Positions 18,288 to 26,502 of a stretch of DNA of 64,000 nt are shown one piece after another. The stretch comes from DASQYE01 sp035940775 (GTDB lineage: Bacteria; Acidobacteriota; Blastocatellia; Pyrinomonadales; Pyrinomonadaceae), in NCBI GenBank assembly GCA_035940775.1, contig DASZEN010000024.1, positions 1 through 64,000 on the forward strand, in the 5' to 3' direction. Under the pieces are notes generated by a model. That model was not told the DNA's origin, ran no database searches, and saw only the letters and a list, made by a program, of their open reading frames with translations. The translations under genes and the position numbers were made by a program. Within the stretch, counting starts at the first letter, position 1, and the number at the start of each line of letters is the position of its first letter.

Positions 18288-19592
18288 TTAAGCAGCCGCG
18301 CGCTGTGAACTCGCCGTCTTGTCGCGCAACAGCTCAAGGGCTTTCTTCAGTTGAATATCTTCCGGCTGCGGCTTGGGCTGATTGGGCTCGGGCGCCGTCT
18401 CGCGTCGCTCGTTCTGCGGGTTCGGCCTGTTGATCGCATCGTCGTCGTTGCCCGTTAGCTCATCCGGGTCAATGGCGTCGAGTTGTTCGGGTCGTTTGAC
18501 TTCGACCGAAGGGACGACTCCGGAGCTTGTACGATCTGCGCCGAGGAAGGGCTTGCCGCTGGCCGAGGCCCATTTAATCGTCGTCAGCAGCAGCCCGTCG
18601 CCATCCCTTAAAGTAAAGAGCTGTTGCTCGGCTCCCGCACCGAAACTCTTCTCGCCGACGACATCGCCGCGTTTATGCTCTATGAGCGCCGAGGCGATGA
18701 CCTCTGCGGCGTCCGCCGTGCCCGTGTCGATCAGGGCGACTATGGGCCCGCCGAACATAGTTTCCTTTGCGTCGGCCGTAAAGGTCTTGAGCGTCTTGTT
18801 CTCGCGGCCGATGGTTTGCGCCAGCGTTCCCTCTTTGATGAAGAGGTTGGCGACGCTCACGGCCTCCGACAGAGAGCCGCCCGCCACGCCTCTGAGGTCG
18901 ACGACGATCTTCTGTGCGCCCTGTTTCTGCAACTCCTTGAGGCGCGCTTTGACATCGGCGGCTTCGCCTTCGGCAAGGCTGTTGATGCGAAGGACGCCGA
19001 TCTTCCCGGCCTCCATATGGCCTTCGGCGGCGGGTGCTTTGAATGCTCCGCGCTTGACGGCCAGCGTCAGCGGACGCGCGTTGGCGCGCAGGATTCTGAG
19101 CTTGACCTCCGTACCCGAAGCGCCGTTCAATAACTGCTTGGCATCGTAGAGAGAGATGTCGCGCGTCGCCTTGCCGTCTATGTATTCGATGATGTCGCCC
19201 GCTCGCACTCCCGCTTGGTCGGCGGGCGAGCCCTTGACGGGCGCGATCACGTATAGATAGGAGGACAACTGCGAAAGCTCGGCGCCGATGCCGACCTGAT
19301 TGGAGTTGAGCCCGGCGCGATAGCCCCGCACCTGATCCGGAGTCAGGTAGGTCGAATACGGGTCAAGCCCGTAAGCGAGGCCGCGCAGCGCCCCGGCGCG
19401 CACCTTCTCCATATTCGGCTCGTCCACATAATCGTTTTGAATATGCTGAAGCACGCTCTCGAAGATTCGCAACTGGACGCCCGGATCGTTCGAGGGCTGC
19501 TGCGCGCGCGTGGAAATCCAGCCGCCGACGACGGCGTACAGAGCCAGGCTGGCCGATAAGACTACGAGAGCAAATTTGCTGCGAAATGACAT
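18288..19592 (-). CDS. S41-family (CtpA-like) protein lacking the catalytic Ser and Lys: predicted pseudopeptidase
   Basis: 434 residues with an N-terminal signal anchor (about 7-30), an S41 N-terminal helical region with DPYSTYLTPDQ, a PDZ domain (about 100-180, PVKGSPADQAGVRAGDII) and the S41 fold (VDLRGVAGGSLSEAV). In active C-terminal processing peptidases the dyad lies in SASASE and FGKG. Here these are GTADAAE (A296 where Ser is expected) and SFGAG (A319 where Lys is expected), and both codons were checked in the DNA. The fold and PDZ are otherwise intact, so it is probably a periplasmic adaptor or scaffold rather than a protease. The C-terminal tail is rich in Asn, Pro and Gln. Confidence 0.9.
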   Translation of the reverse strand: MSFRSKFALVVLSASLALYAVVGGWISTRAQQPSNDPGVQLRIFESVLQHIQNDYVDEPNMEKVRAGALRGLAYGLDPYSTYLTPDQVRGYRAGLNSNQVGIGAELSQLSSYLYVIAPVKGSPADQAGVRAGDIIEYIDGKATRDISLYDAKQLLNGASGTEVKLRILRANARPLTLAVKRGAFKAPAAEGHMEAGKIGVLRINSLAEGEAADVKARLKELQKQGAQKIVVDLRGVAGGSLSEAVSVANLFIKEGTLAQTIGRENKTLKTFTADAKETMFGGPIVALIDTGTADAAEVIASALIEHKRGDVVGEKSFGAGAEQQLFTLRDGDGLLLTTIKWASASGKPFLGADRTSSGVVPSVEVKRPEQLDAIDPDELTGNDDDAINRPNPQNERRETAPEPNQPKPQPEDIQLKKALELLRDKTASSQRAAA

Positions 19593-19731
19593 CTAATAAC
19601 CTCTAAAAAAGTAACGGGCCGTCGTCAGGATTTACGAAAGGGAGCGGCGCGCCGACGACTTCGCTTTTCACGCTCGTTCGGTATCATACATGCGGCTCAA
19701 GGGAGCGCGCAAGCAATAACGGCTCCTTCGC

Positions 19732-19761
19732 TTGACACCGTTTCAGTTGCCTTCCTATACT
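19732..19761 (+). promoter_or_regulatory. Predicted sigma-70 promoter of ruvX-mltG
   Basis: TTGACA (19732-19737), an 18-base spacer and TATACT (19756-19761). The predicted start near 19768 gives a leader of about 17 bases to the TTG at 19785. Confidence 0.7.
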
Positions 19762-19784
19762 CCGCCCGCCCCTTTTGAAACATT

Positions 19785-20291
19785 TTGCCAGAACAAGTTA
19801 ATAAAGAATCGAGCCCGAGCCCCGTCGAGCCGGATGTGCCCGCCGGACGCCTTCTGGCGCTCGACCTCGGCGCGAAGCGGGTCGGGATGGCCGTCTCAGA
19901 CGAAATGCAAATAACCGTGCGACCGATTGAGCCCTTGAGCCGGACGAATTGGAAACATCTGCTGCGGACGGTCGAAGCCACGCTCGAAAGCTTTGACGCG
20001 CGAGCACTGGTGATTGGTTTGCCGCTCAGGCTTGACGGCACGGAAGGCGAGGCCGCCGAAGAGGCCCGGCGCATCGCGCGTAACTTTCGGCTATCGCTCG
20101 GCCTTCCCGTCTATTTGCAGGATGAGAGATTGACGACGCGGGCCGCCGAAGAGGCGTTGCGTGCCGAGGGCTACGACTATGAGGAGAGACGCGGGCTCGT
20201 TGACAGCCGGTCGGCTGCGATCATCCTGCAAGACTTTATCGCCGGACGGCGACCCATTAACCCTGACGCCGGAAGCACGGGCCGGATTTGA
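19785..20291 (+). CDS. ruvX: Putative pre-16S rRNA nuclease / Holliday junction resolvase RuvX (YqgF)
   Basis: 168 residues. The RNase H-like YqgF core is shown by LLALDLGAKRVGMAVSDE (first catalytic Asp), LVIGLPLRLDG, QDERLTT and DSRSAAIIL (last acidic residue). The family processes the 5' end of 16S rRNA and has been proposed to resolve Holliday junctions. The TTG start at 19785 gives about 20 residues before the core; a GTG at the VPAGRLL segment would be closer to the usual family length. mltG follows 36 bases later, a common arrangement. Confidence 0.92.
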   Translation: MPEQVNKESSPSPVEPDVPAGRLLALDLGAKRVGMAVSDEMQITVRPIEPLSRTNWKHLLRTVEATLESFDARALVIGLPLRLDGTEGEAAEEARRIARNFRLSLGLPVYLQDERLTTRAAEEALRAEGYDYEERRGLVDSRSAAIILQDFIAGRRPINPDAGSTGRI

Positions 20292-20327
20292 ATCCGCGCG
20301 TCTCTTGTCTATTATGATCCCCTTTTA

Positions 20328-21443
20328 ATGAGACTCAGAAAAATCGCCATCCTTCTATTACTGATACTCGTGCTGTGCGTCTGCGGCTTCGCCTTCTGGA
20401 CATACAGGGAGCTTCGCACGCCCGTCAATCATTCCCGAAGCTCCGAATATATAGAGATTCCGCGCGGCTCAACGCCCGCGCAGGTCGTCGGCAGGCTGCA
20501 CACCGCAGGGATTATCGGACGCGAATGGCCGCTGATGCTTTACTTGAAACTGACGGGCGCGGGCACGCGGCTCAAAGCGGGCGAGTATCGCTTCCCGTCG
20601 CCCATCTCGCCGCTCGGCGCGCTCAGAAAGCTGGAGGAGGGCGGGCAGCGCCTGAGCCGTTTCACAGTCATAGAAGGATGGACGCGCTGGGACATCGCCG
20701 CCTCCATGATGCGGCTTCCCGAATTGAAGTTGGAGACGAGCGAGCAGGCGCTCGCCCTGATGAACGATACTACGGGCATACGCGACCTCGACGCGCAGGC
20801 CGAGAATCTGGAAGGCTACCTCTATCCGGACACATACAATTTCCCGCCCGACGTCACGCCCGCAGAGATGATCGCCGTCATGGTCAGGCGTTTTCGTCAG
20901 GAGTGGAAGCCGGATTGGGCCGACCGCGCGCGCGCGCTCAATCTCACGCCGAGACAGGTGGTGACCATCGCCTCGCTCATAGAGACTGAGGCCAAGCTCA
21001 AGGAAGAGCGCCCCGTCGTCGCCTCCGTCATCTACAATCGACTTCGGAAAGGCATCGCCCTCGGCATAGACTCTTCCGTGATCTACGCCTCCAAGCTGGC
21101 CGGGAAATGGAAGAACGACGGCAAGGTTTACAAGAGCGACATCGACCGGCGCTCGCCCTATAACACACGGCTGCAAACGGGCCTTCCGCCCGGCCCCATC
21201 GCTTCCCCCAGCGCCTCCTCGCTCGAAGCCGCGCTCTATCCGGCCACGACCGATTTCCTATATTACGTGCGCGATCCCTTGCGCAACGACGGCGCGCACA
21301 ACTTCTATGCGAACGAGGCGGATTTTCAGCGCGGCGTGCAGGCGCTCCGCAACTGGGAGCGCGAGCGAAATGCCAACGCGGCGGCCGCCAATAGAAACGT
21401 TGATAATAGTACCGCCGACAACGGTAATACGTCCGCCCCTTGA
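20328..21443 (+). CDS. mltG: Endolytic murein transglycosylase MltG
   Basis: 371 residues with an N-terminal membrane helix (7-27), a LysM-like segment (IEIPRGSTPAQVVGRL) and the YceG catalytic domain: LIETEAKLKEERPVVASVIYNRL with the catalytic Glu, SSVIYA, YNTRLQTGLPPGPI and NPG-like SPSASSLEAAL. It cuts nascent peptidoglycan glycan strands at the inner membrane and helps set their length. The Asn-rich tail (about 345-371) is low complexity. A TTGAAT-16-TATTAT element at 20288-20315 could give it its own near-leaderless transcript. Confidence 0.95.
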   Translation: MRLRKIAILLLLILVLCVCGFAFWTYRELRTPVNHSRSSEYIEIPRGSTPAQVVGRLHTAGIIGREWPLMLYLKLTGAGTRLKAGEYRFPSPISPLGALRKLEEGGQRLSRFTVIEGWTRWDIAASMMRLPELKLETSEQALALMNDTTGIRDLDAQAENLEGYLYPDTYNFPPDVTPAEMIAVMVRRFRQEWKPDWADRARALNLTPRQVVTIASLIETEAKLKEERPVVASVIYNRLRKGIALGIDSSVIYASKLAGKWKNDGKVYKSDIDRRSPYNTRLQTGLPPGPIASPSASSLEAALYPATTDFLYYVRDPLRNDGAHNFYANEADFQRGVQALRNWERERNANAAAANRNVDNSTADNGNTSAP

Positions 21444-21868
21444 GCCTTTGCGCCCGCATCCGACGCACCGCAGGCGCGTTCGGCGCTCCGTTGTAATCCG
21501 AAGATAAAGTTTGACGGCGTGAGTTAATAGAGCCTGGACTGCTGACAGCTTACGATACTTTTGATACTGGCTCTAACGTATCACAAGGAGACCTCACCAC
21601 GAAATGGAAGCCGAAATCTTCACGCCTCCCTTTATTAATCCTCTTTATTTGCCTGCTTATTATCCCTTTCATCACTGTGTATCTAAAACCGTCTCCTCGA
21701 ACCCGCGCCGTATGCGTGTCCTACGCATAGGCCACTCTGCCAGGGCTCAGGCGCTTACTTCTTTTACCCTTTGCTTGAAATTAGAGTGCCGTTGCTTTAT
21801 GCTCGCAGGCGTTACACGGTTTCCGTGACGTTTGCCTCTCGTATTGAAAGAATAAAAGGGTAATCGCT
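21444..21868. other. 425-bp intergenic region with a possible non-ATG mini-gene
   Basis: No standard gene. It contains an AAGGAGA ribosome-site-like sequence at 21582-21588 and, 10 bases on, a 43-codon frame beginning with ACG that encodes a basic and strongly hydrophobic peptide (21599-21730). A 74-codon frame from ATG 21604 overlaps it and looks less protein-like. An AAAAGGG sequence before 21869 serves the next gene. Confidence 0.4.
21599..21730 (+). other. Candidate 43-residue membrane peptide with ACG start
   Basis: The frame reads KWKPKSSRLPLLILFICLL, then further hydrophobic residues to VYLKP and a basic tail, ending at TAG 21728. AAGGAGA sits at a good distance before the ACG at 21599. 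It looks like a small single-pass membrane protein whose ATG has changed to ACG, or a decayed signal-peptide region. Without a normal start codon it is only a candidate. Confidence 0.25.
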
Positions 21869-22498
21869 GTGAAGAAATTAATCGCCATCACTTTTGTTCT
21901 GGCCCTCGCGGCCACAGCCGGATACGCGCAGGAGAAGGGCGTTGATACGCAGAACGACCGGATACGAGACTCCGGCAACAATCGTGCGCCGGGCAACAAC
22001 GGAACCAAGCAGGATACGGGGGCCGGTCGCGGCATAGATTTCGGTCGGGGCAAAACCGTGACGCCTCCGCCCACGCCAAACCCCTACAAATTCTCAGTCC
22101 GTCGTGACGAGATCATCAAAGCCGTCGGCGAGGTCATGCGCGACCGCAAGCTTATCCTTGACGACTCGGCCTCCAAGCCCGACGAGGGCGTTATCATCAG
22201 TCAGCCTTATACGTTCATCAAAGGAGCCGTCGTCACTGAATCGGAGTTGGTTCAGTATGCGGATGTCCCGACGGCTAGCTCGCGCGGCTGGACGCGCGGC
22301 CGCTATACCATGATCGTGGAGATTCAGCCCGTCGACGGGCAGAGCACGAACGTCTCCGTCAGCGCCAAGGTCGAAGGTCGAACCGACGGCGCTTCCGGCG
22401 CCGAGTGGGTCACGCTGCGCAGCCTGGGCGTAGCCGAACAGGAATTTTTGAACGCCCTGATCGAAGCCGTCACCGGCGGGCCTCCTCCGGGCCGGTAA
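21869..22498 (+). CDS. Exported protein of unknown function
   Basis: 209 residues from a GTG start with AAAAGGG upstream. A clear Sec signal peptide (1-20, ATAGYAQ) is followed by a polar linker rich in Asn, Gly and Asp (about 21-65) and a compact alpha/beta domain (about 70-205) starting YKFSVRRDEIIKAVGEVMRDR. The domain layout (RYTMIVEIQPVDGQSTNVSVSAKVEGR) recalls BamC/NlpB-like lipoprotein folds, but there is no lipobox and no firm match. It is the first of several exported unknowns before the VWA gene. Confidence 0.75.
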   Translation: MKKLIAITFVLALAATAGYAQEKGVDTQNDRIRDSGNNRAPGNNGTKQDTGAGRGIDFGRGKTVTPPPTPNPYKFSVRRDEIIKAVGEVMRDRKLILDDSASKPDEGVIISQPYTFIKGAVVTESELVQYADVPTASSRGWTRGRYTMIVEIQPVDGQSTNVSVSAKVEGRTDGASGAEWVTLRSLGVAEQEFLNALIEAVTGGPPPGR

Positions 22499-22669
22499 AG
22501 CATTACCGCGCTACCGCGACGACGGTAAAGCGCGCGACGGGCTACGCCACCCTCGGCGTAAGCGGCCTATTTATCAACGAATTAGCCCCATTTACTTAAA
22601 GATAATAATTAAGCGTGCGGCGCGGCCGCCCGGCCATCTTTAGCCGACCTTTTTTGAAAACGCGTATCA

Positions 22670-23284
22670 ATGGAATCAATTCACCTCGAAGCCGAAGCGA
22701 AACGCTCGCCCATCACACTCGTCATCGCGCTCTGTTGCGCGCTGGCCGTCACGGGCGCCTTGTTCGCAGGTTACTATTTTCTACGTCGTCGTCACGCCGA
22801 GAGCCAGCGCGCGATGCAACAGACGCAGGCCGGGGCTACGTCCAGGCCGACGGGCCCACCCCTGATTCAGGTCTATGAGGATGATGCTATGCTCAAGGGG
22901 GCGCAGGCGACCGTCGGCGGAACTGTGGTCAACATCTCCTCGGAGAATTTGACGGATATCTTGGTCGACGTTGAGCTGCGGCGGCGCAAAGACGCAGGTG
23001 TAGAGACCCGTTCACTGCCGCTCGTGCCCAAAGACCTCGCGCCCAACCAGCAGGGTCGTTACACCCTCACGCTCCTGTCACGCGATTACAGGCACGCGCG
23101 CCTGCTGCGCATCAAGAGCAAAGAGCACGCCGATGAGATCATCTTCAAATCTGCGCCCGGCGCTCAGCGCCCGCCCGAACCCCCGCCACAGTCGAATAAA
23201 ACCGTCATCGTTCCGAGACCGTCACCGCGCAAGGGCAAGGAAGAGTTCATCAATACTCCGGATAATCCGGCGCGCGTTCCATGA
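22670..23284 (+). CDS. Membrane-anchored protein of unknown function
   Basis: 204 residues: a short cytoplasmic N-terminus, one transmembrane helix (about 14-37, ending before the stop-transfer RRRH) and an extracytoplasmic beta-rich domain (about 63-160). GTVVNISSENLTDILVDVELRR resembles FxLYD-type domains, which often carry such an N-terminal helix. A proline-rich tail (about 163-204) is followed by a basic PRKGKEE segment. Partner and role are not evident. Confidence 0.72.
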   Translation: MESIHLEAEAKRSPITLVIALCCALAVTGALFAGYYFLRRRHAESQRAMQQTQAGATSRPTGPPLIQVYEDDAMLKGAQATVGGTVVNISSENLTDILVDVELRRRKDAGVETRSLPLVPKDLAPNQQGRYTLTLLSRDYRHARLLRIKSKEHADEIIFKSAPGAQRPPEPPPQSNKTVIVPRPSPRKGKEEFINTPDNPARVP

Positions 23285-23676
23285 TGCGCAGGCTCCGCGG
23301 GTCTTTGTGCGCTCACTCTCTTTGCGTGCGCTCTCTCTTGCGAACCGAAGAATCTTTTACGGGTTGATTGGCCCTCGCAAACCTTAATGCGATACCTCAG
23401 AGGTCGGCACGACGACCATGTTGAGACTCTATCTTTGCTCGGAGTTCCTATCTGGTGAAATATTTTGTCTTGACCACAGCGGCCAAGTCGCTGCGAAAGC
23501 GTTCGGCGGAACCTTTAGGCCGACCTGCGGACAACCATTTTGGGCCCTTCGCTCGTCACAGGACTACCTGAAAACGTCGCTCTTGAAACGCGCCAGCCAT
23601 TAAGGCTAATATCTGTTCGCCGTCGAGAACGTCTTCGGGCATCTGAAACGATAGAAAATTCCTTTCCGGGGGAAAT
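23285..23676. other. 392-bp intergenic region
   Basis: No supported gene. The only notable element is a promoter-like pair TTGAAA (23583-23588), 18 bases, TAATAT (23607-23612), which would give the gene at 23677 a leader of about 57 bases. Confidence 0.4.
23583..23612 (+). promoter_or_regulatory. Predicted promoter upstream of 23677 gene
   Basis: -35 TTGAAA and -10 TAATAT with an 18-base spacer, in an otherwise empty stretch just upstream of an exported-protein gene. Confidence 0.4.
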
Positions 23677-24198
23677 ATGCTGCATCGCGCGCTTGTCTTC
23701 TTCGCCATCGTCACGCTCACGGCCCTCGCCAGTGCCGCGACCGCCCAGGGCCAGATGAGACGCAATGAATCCGAATATGAGGATACTATCCTGGGCTCGC
23801 CTGAGAAGGAGATGCGCGCGCGTCTGGTCATCCGGCAGGCCGAGAAAGAGCGGCGCGAGAATCTGGAACGGGCCCGCGAGGTCGCGCAGTTGGGCACATG
23901 GTTGCACGATGCCTATACCCGTCATAAGACCTTTGACGGCATGGAGCTTAAAAAGCTTGAGCGGCTTGAGAAACTTACGCGAAAAATCAGGAACGAGGCC
24001 GGAGGCAATGACGACGAAGAGATGCAGGTCGAGATGCCCAGCGATTTGGAGGCCGCTCTGTCACGCATCGCAGACCTTTCCGAAGAATTGAGCAAAGGCG
24101 TCGAGAAGACTCCCCGCCTGGTCATCTCTGCCACCGTCATAGATCGTGCCAACCAGATTCTTGAGCTTATTAATTTTGTGCGAAACAAGGCCCGTTAA
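23677..24198 (+). CDS. Exported coiled-coil protein of unknown function
   Basis: 173 residues starting at ATG 23677 behind a GGGGGAAA ribosome site. Signal peptide 1-23 (ASAATAQ). The rest is highly charged and helical, with Glu/Arg/Lys heptad-like patterns (KEMRARLVIRQAEKERRENL; ELKKLERLEKLTRKIRNEA) and a final helix. No known domain was recognised. The VWA gene follows 11 bases later, suggesting co-transcription. Confidence 0.75.
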   Translation: MLHRALVFFAIVTLTALASAATAQGQMRRNESEYEDTILGSPEKEMRARLVIRQAEKERRENLERAREVAQLGTWLHDAYTRHKTFDGMELKKLERLEKLTRKIRNEAGGNDDEEMQVEMPSDLEAALSRIADLSEELSKGVEKTPRLVISATVIDRANQILELINFVRNKAR

Positions 24199-24209
24199 GT
24201 TAAAACAGC

Positions 24210-25190
24210 ATGGCACGATTGCGCCCTCTTCCTGAATCCACGCCGCGTCTCCTCTCCTTATCATTTCTCATCCTAATAGGTCTGACGTTCCTCGCTCTGC
24301 CGTCCAGCGCACGACGAGAGCAGCAGCAGCCACAAGTTGATGACGACGACGATGAAGTTGTGCGCATCGATACGGAGCTTGTGGTGGTCAACATCACAGT
24401 GGTCGATGCCGCAGGCAGGTACGTGCACGGCCTCAGCAAGTCGGACTTCAAACTCCTGGAGGATGGGGAGGAGCAGCGGAGCATCTCTTACTTCGGCGAT
24501 GAAGAGACGCCTTTCGCCGCAGCGATTCTGCTCGATACTTCCGGCAGCATGGAGAGGCGTGTTGCGATGGCGCGCGCCGCCGCGATCCGGTTTCTCAACG
24601 GGTTGCGCGCGGAGGACGTGGCGGCCGTCTATCATTTCGACTCGAAGGTGGAACAGGTGCAGGAGTTCAATATGAGCCGCGATCTGGCCGACACGGCATT
24701 CGGGCTCCGCGCCAAGGGGCTGACGGTGCTCTACGATGCCATCATGCGCGCGGCTGCGGACATCTCGCGCCGCCCGGAGAAGCGCCGCGCCATCGTCGTG
24801 CTCTCGGACGGAGGCGACACCAGGAGCAGCGTTTCAATGGAGACGGCGCTCGCGGCTGCGCTCGCGGCCAACGCGACCATTTATACTGTGGATATGTCTT
24901 CGCCCGCGGCCTCACCCGTCGAGCGGTTGAAGGGAGCGGCGGCCTTACGCACTATGGCGAACAAGAGCGGCGGGCGCTACATCGCCTCTCCCGGAGGAGT
25001 CGCCTTGCGCGAGGCTTTCTCAAGCGTCGTTGAAGAACTTGGCAATCAGTACACTATAACTTACAAGCCATCCAACAGAGCGCGCGATGGTCGCTGGCGG
25101 GCCATAGAGCTTAAGCTCGCAACCCCGAACCTCACGGCGCGCACACGCAAAGGCTACCGCGCACCCGCCGGTGGCGGCGGCAATAAATAA
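24210..25190 (+). CDS. VWFA-related (acidobacterial type) secreted/anchored VWA protein
   Basis: 326 residues with a hydrophobic N-terminal segment (13-31), an acidic linker (DDDDDE, 44-49), a beta-rich lead-in domain (VRIDTELVVVNITVVDAAGRYV ... FKLLEDGEEQ) and a von Willebrand A domain whose metal site DTSGSM is at 109-114, followed by the T and D positions of a MIDAS (LSDGGDT near 206). This lead-in plus VWA arrangement is characteristic of the VWFA-related Acidobacterial domain family, which is extracytoplasmic and of unknown function, presumably protein binding. It ends with a Gly-rich tail. Confidence 0.88.
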   Translation: MARLRPLPESTPRLLSLSFLILIGLTFLALPSSARREQQQPQVDDDDDEVVRIDTELVVVNITVVDAAGRYVHGLSKSDFKLLEDGEEQRSISYFGDEETPFAAAILLDTSGSMERRVAMARAAAIRFLNGLRAEDVAAVYHFDSKVEQVQEFNMSRDLADTAFGLRAKGLTVLYDAIMRAAADISRRPEKRRAIVVLSDGGDTRSSVSMETALAAALAANATIYTVDMSSPAASPVERLKGAAALRTMANKSGGRYIASPGGVALREAFSSVVEELGNQYTITYKPSNRARDGRWRAIELKLATPNLTARTRKGYRAPAGGGGNK

Positions 25191-25266
25191 CAGGCGCAGC
25201 TTGAAAGCTTTGCTTCCAAAGAGGGTTTTGCCGCGCATCGACGTTCGATTCCTTAGACCGGAGCGG

Positions 25267-26406
25267 CTAGAGGCTCGTCTCGTTGCGCGCCTTTTCGGTG
25301 TGGCGTTCGATGGCGAGTTCGATCAGGCGGTCGATCACCTGCGGGAATGGAAGGCCGGAGGCTGCCCACATCTTCGGGTAACCGGAGACATCCGTCAGTC
25401 CCGGAATCGTGTTCAGCTCGTTGATGATGAGTTCGCCCGTATCGCGGCGCAGGAAGAAATCGACGCGCGCAAAGCCCGCGCCGTCAACCGCCTTAAAAGC
25501 CTTCGTCGCCATGCGACGCAAGCGGGCCGTCAGGGATTTCGAGAGAGGCGCGGGAACGACAAACTCTACGTGGCCCGTGCTCGAATATTTTTCGGTGTAA
25601 TCGAGAAAACGCGCCGCCTCGTCATGGACGACATATTCGCCCGGAAGGCTCGCCTCCGGCTCGTCGTTGCCGATCACGGCGCATTCTATCTCGCGCGCAT
25701 CGACCGCTTCCTCCACGATGATCTTACGATCATAGCGGGCCGCCAGATTGATGGCCCGCTCAAGCGAGCTTTTATCGACCGCCCTTGAGATTCCTACGGA
25801 CGAGCCCAGATTGGCCGGTTTGACGAAGCAGGGGAAACCCAATTGCCTGCTGATGCGGCGCAAGACCTTTTCCGGCTCGCGCTCCCACTCGGAGCGAACG
25901 AGCCACGTATACTGACACATGGGCAGCCCCGCGTCGCGAAACAGCGCCTTCATCGTCACCTTGTCCATGCCGCAGGAGGAAGCCAGCACCCCGCAGCCGA
26001 CATAGGCGACGCCCGCCATCTCAAGCAGGCCCTGAATCGTCCCGTCTTCGCCGTACGTTCCATGTAGAACCGGAAAAACTACGTCCAGGGGTTGAGCGGG
26101 CCGCTCATCGCCCGAGGCGGCGTCGAGCGTAACGAGCCCGCGCCGCGACGGGTCGCCGATGATCGCGACGCCGGAGGACGCGCCCTCCCTGATCGCGCGC
26201 GACAGTTGCTCGGTCGTCGTTTCAGGCAAAAGACGGATCGCCTCGGCGGGCGCTAACCATTTCCCTTCCTTGTTGATCGCTACGGGGACGACCTCGTACT
26301 TATCCTTGTCCATCGCTTCGATGACGGAGCGCGCCGACCTCAAAGAGATTTCATGCTCGCCCGAACGCCCGCCAAAGATCACACCCACGCGCAGTTTCTT
26401 CGCCAT
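25267..26406 (-). CDS. ddl: D-alanine--D-alanine ligase
   Basis: 379 residues from ATG 26406 (a TTG lies 9 bases upstream). The family features are complete: FGGRSGEHEISLRSA at the N-terminus, PVLHGTYGEDGTIQGLLEMAGVAYVG, the ATP-grasp region GFPCFVKPANLGSSVGI, and the Mg2+ site FARVDFFLRRDTGELIINELNTIPG. It makes the D-Ala-D-Ala dipeptide of peptidoglycan in the cytoplasm. It converges with the VWA gene and is the last gene of the 25-33 kb minus-strand run. Confidence 0.97.
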   Translation of the reverse strand: MAKKLRVGVIFGGRSGEHEISLRSARSVIEAMDKDKYEVVPVAINKEGKWLAPAEAIRLLPETTTEQLSRAIREGASSGVAIIGDPSRRGLVTLDAASGDERPAQPLDVVFPVLHGTYGEDGTIQGLLEMAGVAYVGCGVLASSCGMDKVTMKALFRDAGLPMCQYTWLVRSEWEREPEKVLRRISRQLGFPCFVKPANLGSSVGISRAVDKSSLERAINLAARYDRKIIVEEAVDAREIECAVIGNDEPEASLPGEYVVHDEAARFLDYTEKYSSTGHVEFVVPAPLSKSLTARLRRMATKAFKAVDGAGFARVDFFLRRDTGELIINELNTIPGLTDVSGYPKMWAASGLPFPQVIDRLIELAIERHTEKARNETSL

Positions 26407-26502
26407 AAACGTCAATCTGCAATCCCCAAGCCCGGAGCACTAAGCCGAAGGCTGGAACGCCCCACCGCACAACAGCTTAGACCCCAAACCCCAGACTTTC
26501 CT

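Noticed and set aside
25240..25260. GTTCGATTCC sequence resembling a tRNA T-arm
   Set aside because: No paired acceptor or anticodon stem could be built around it; it overlaps the gap before ddl.
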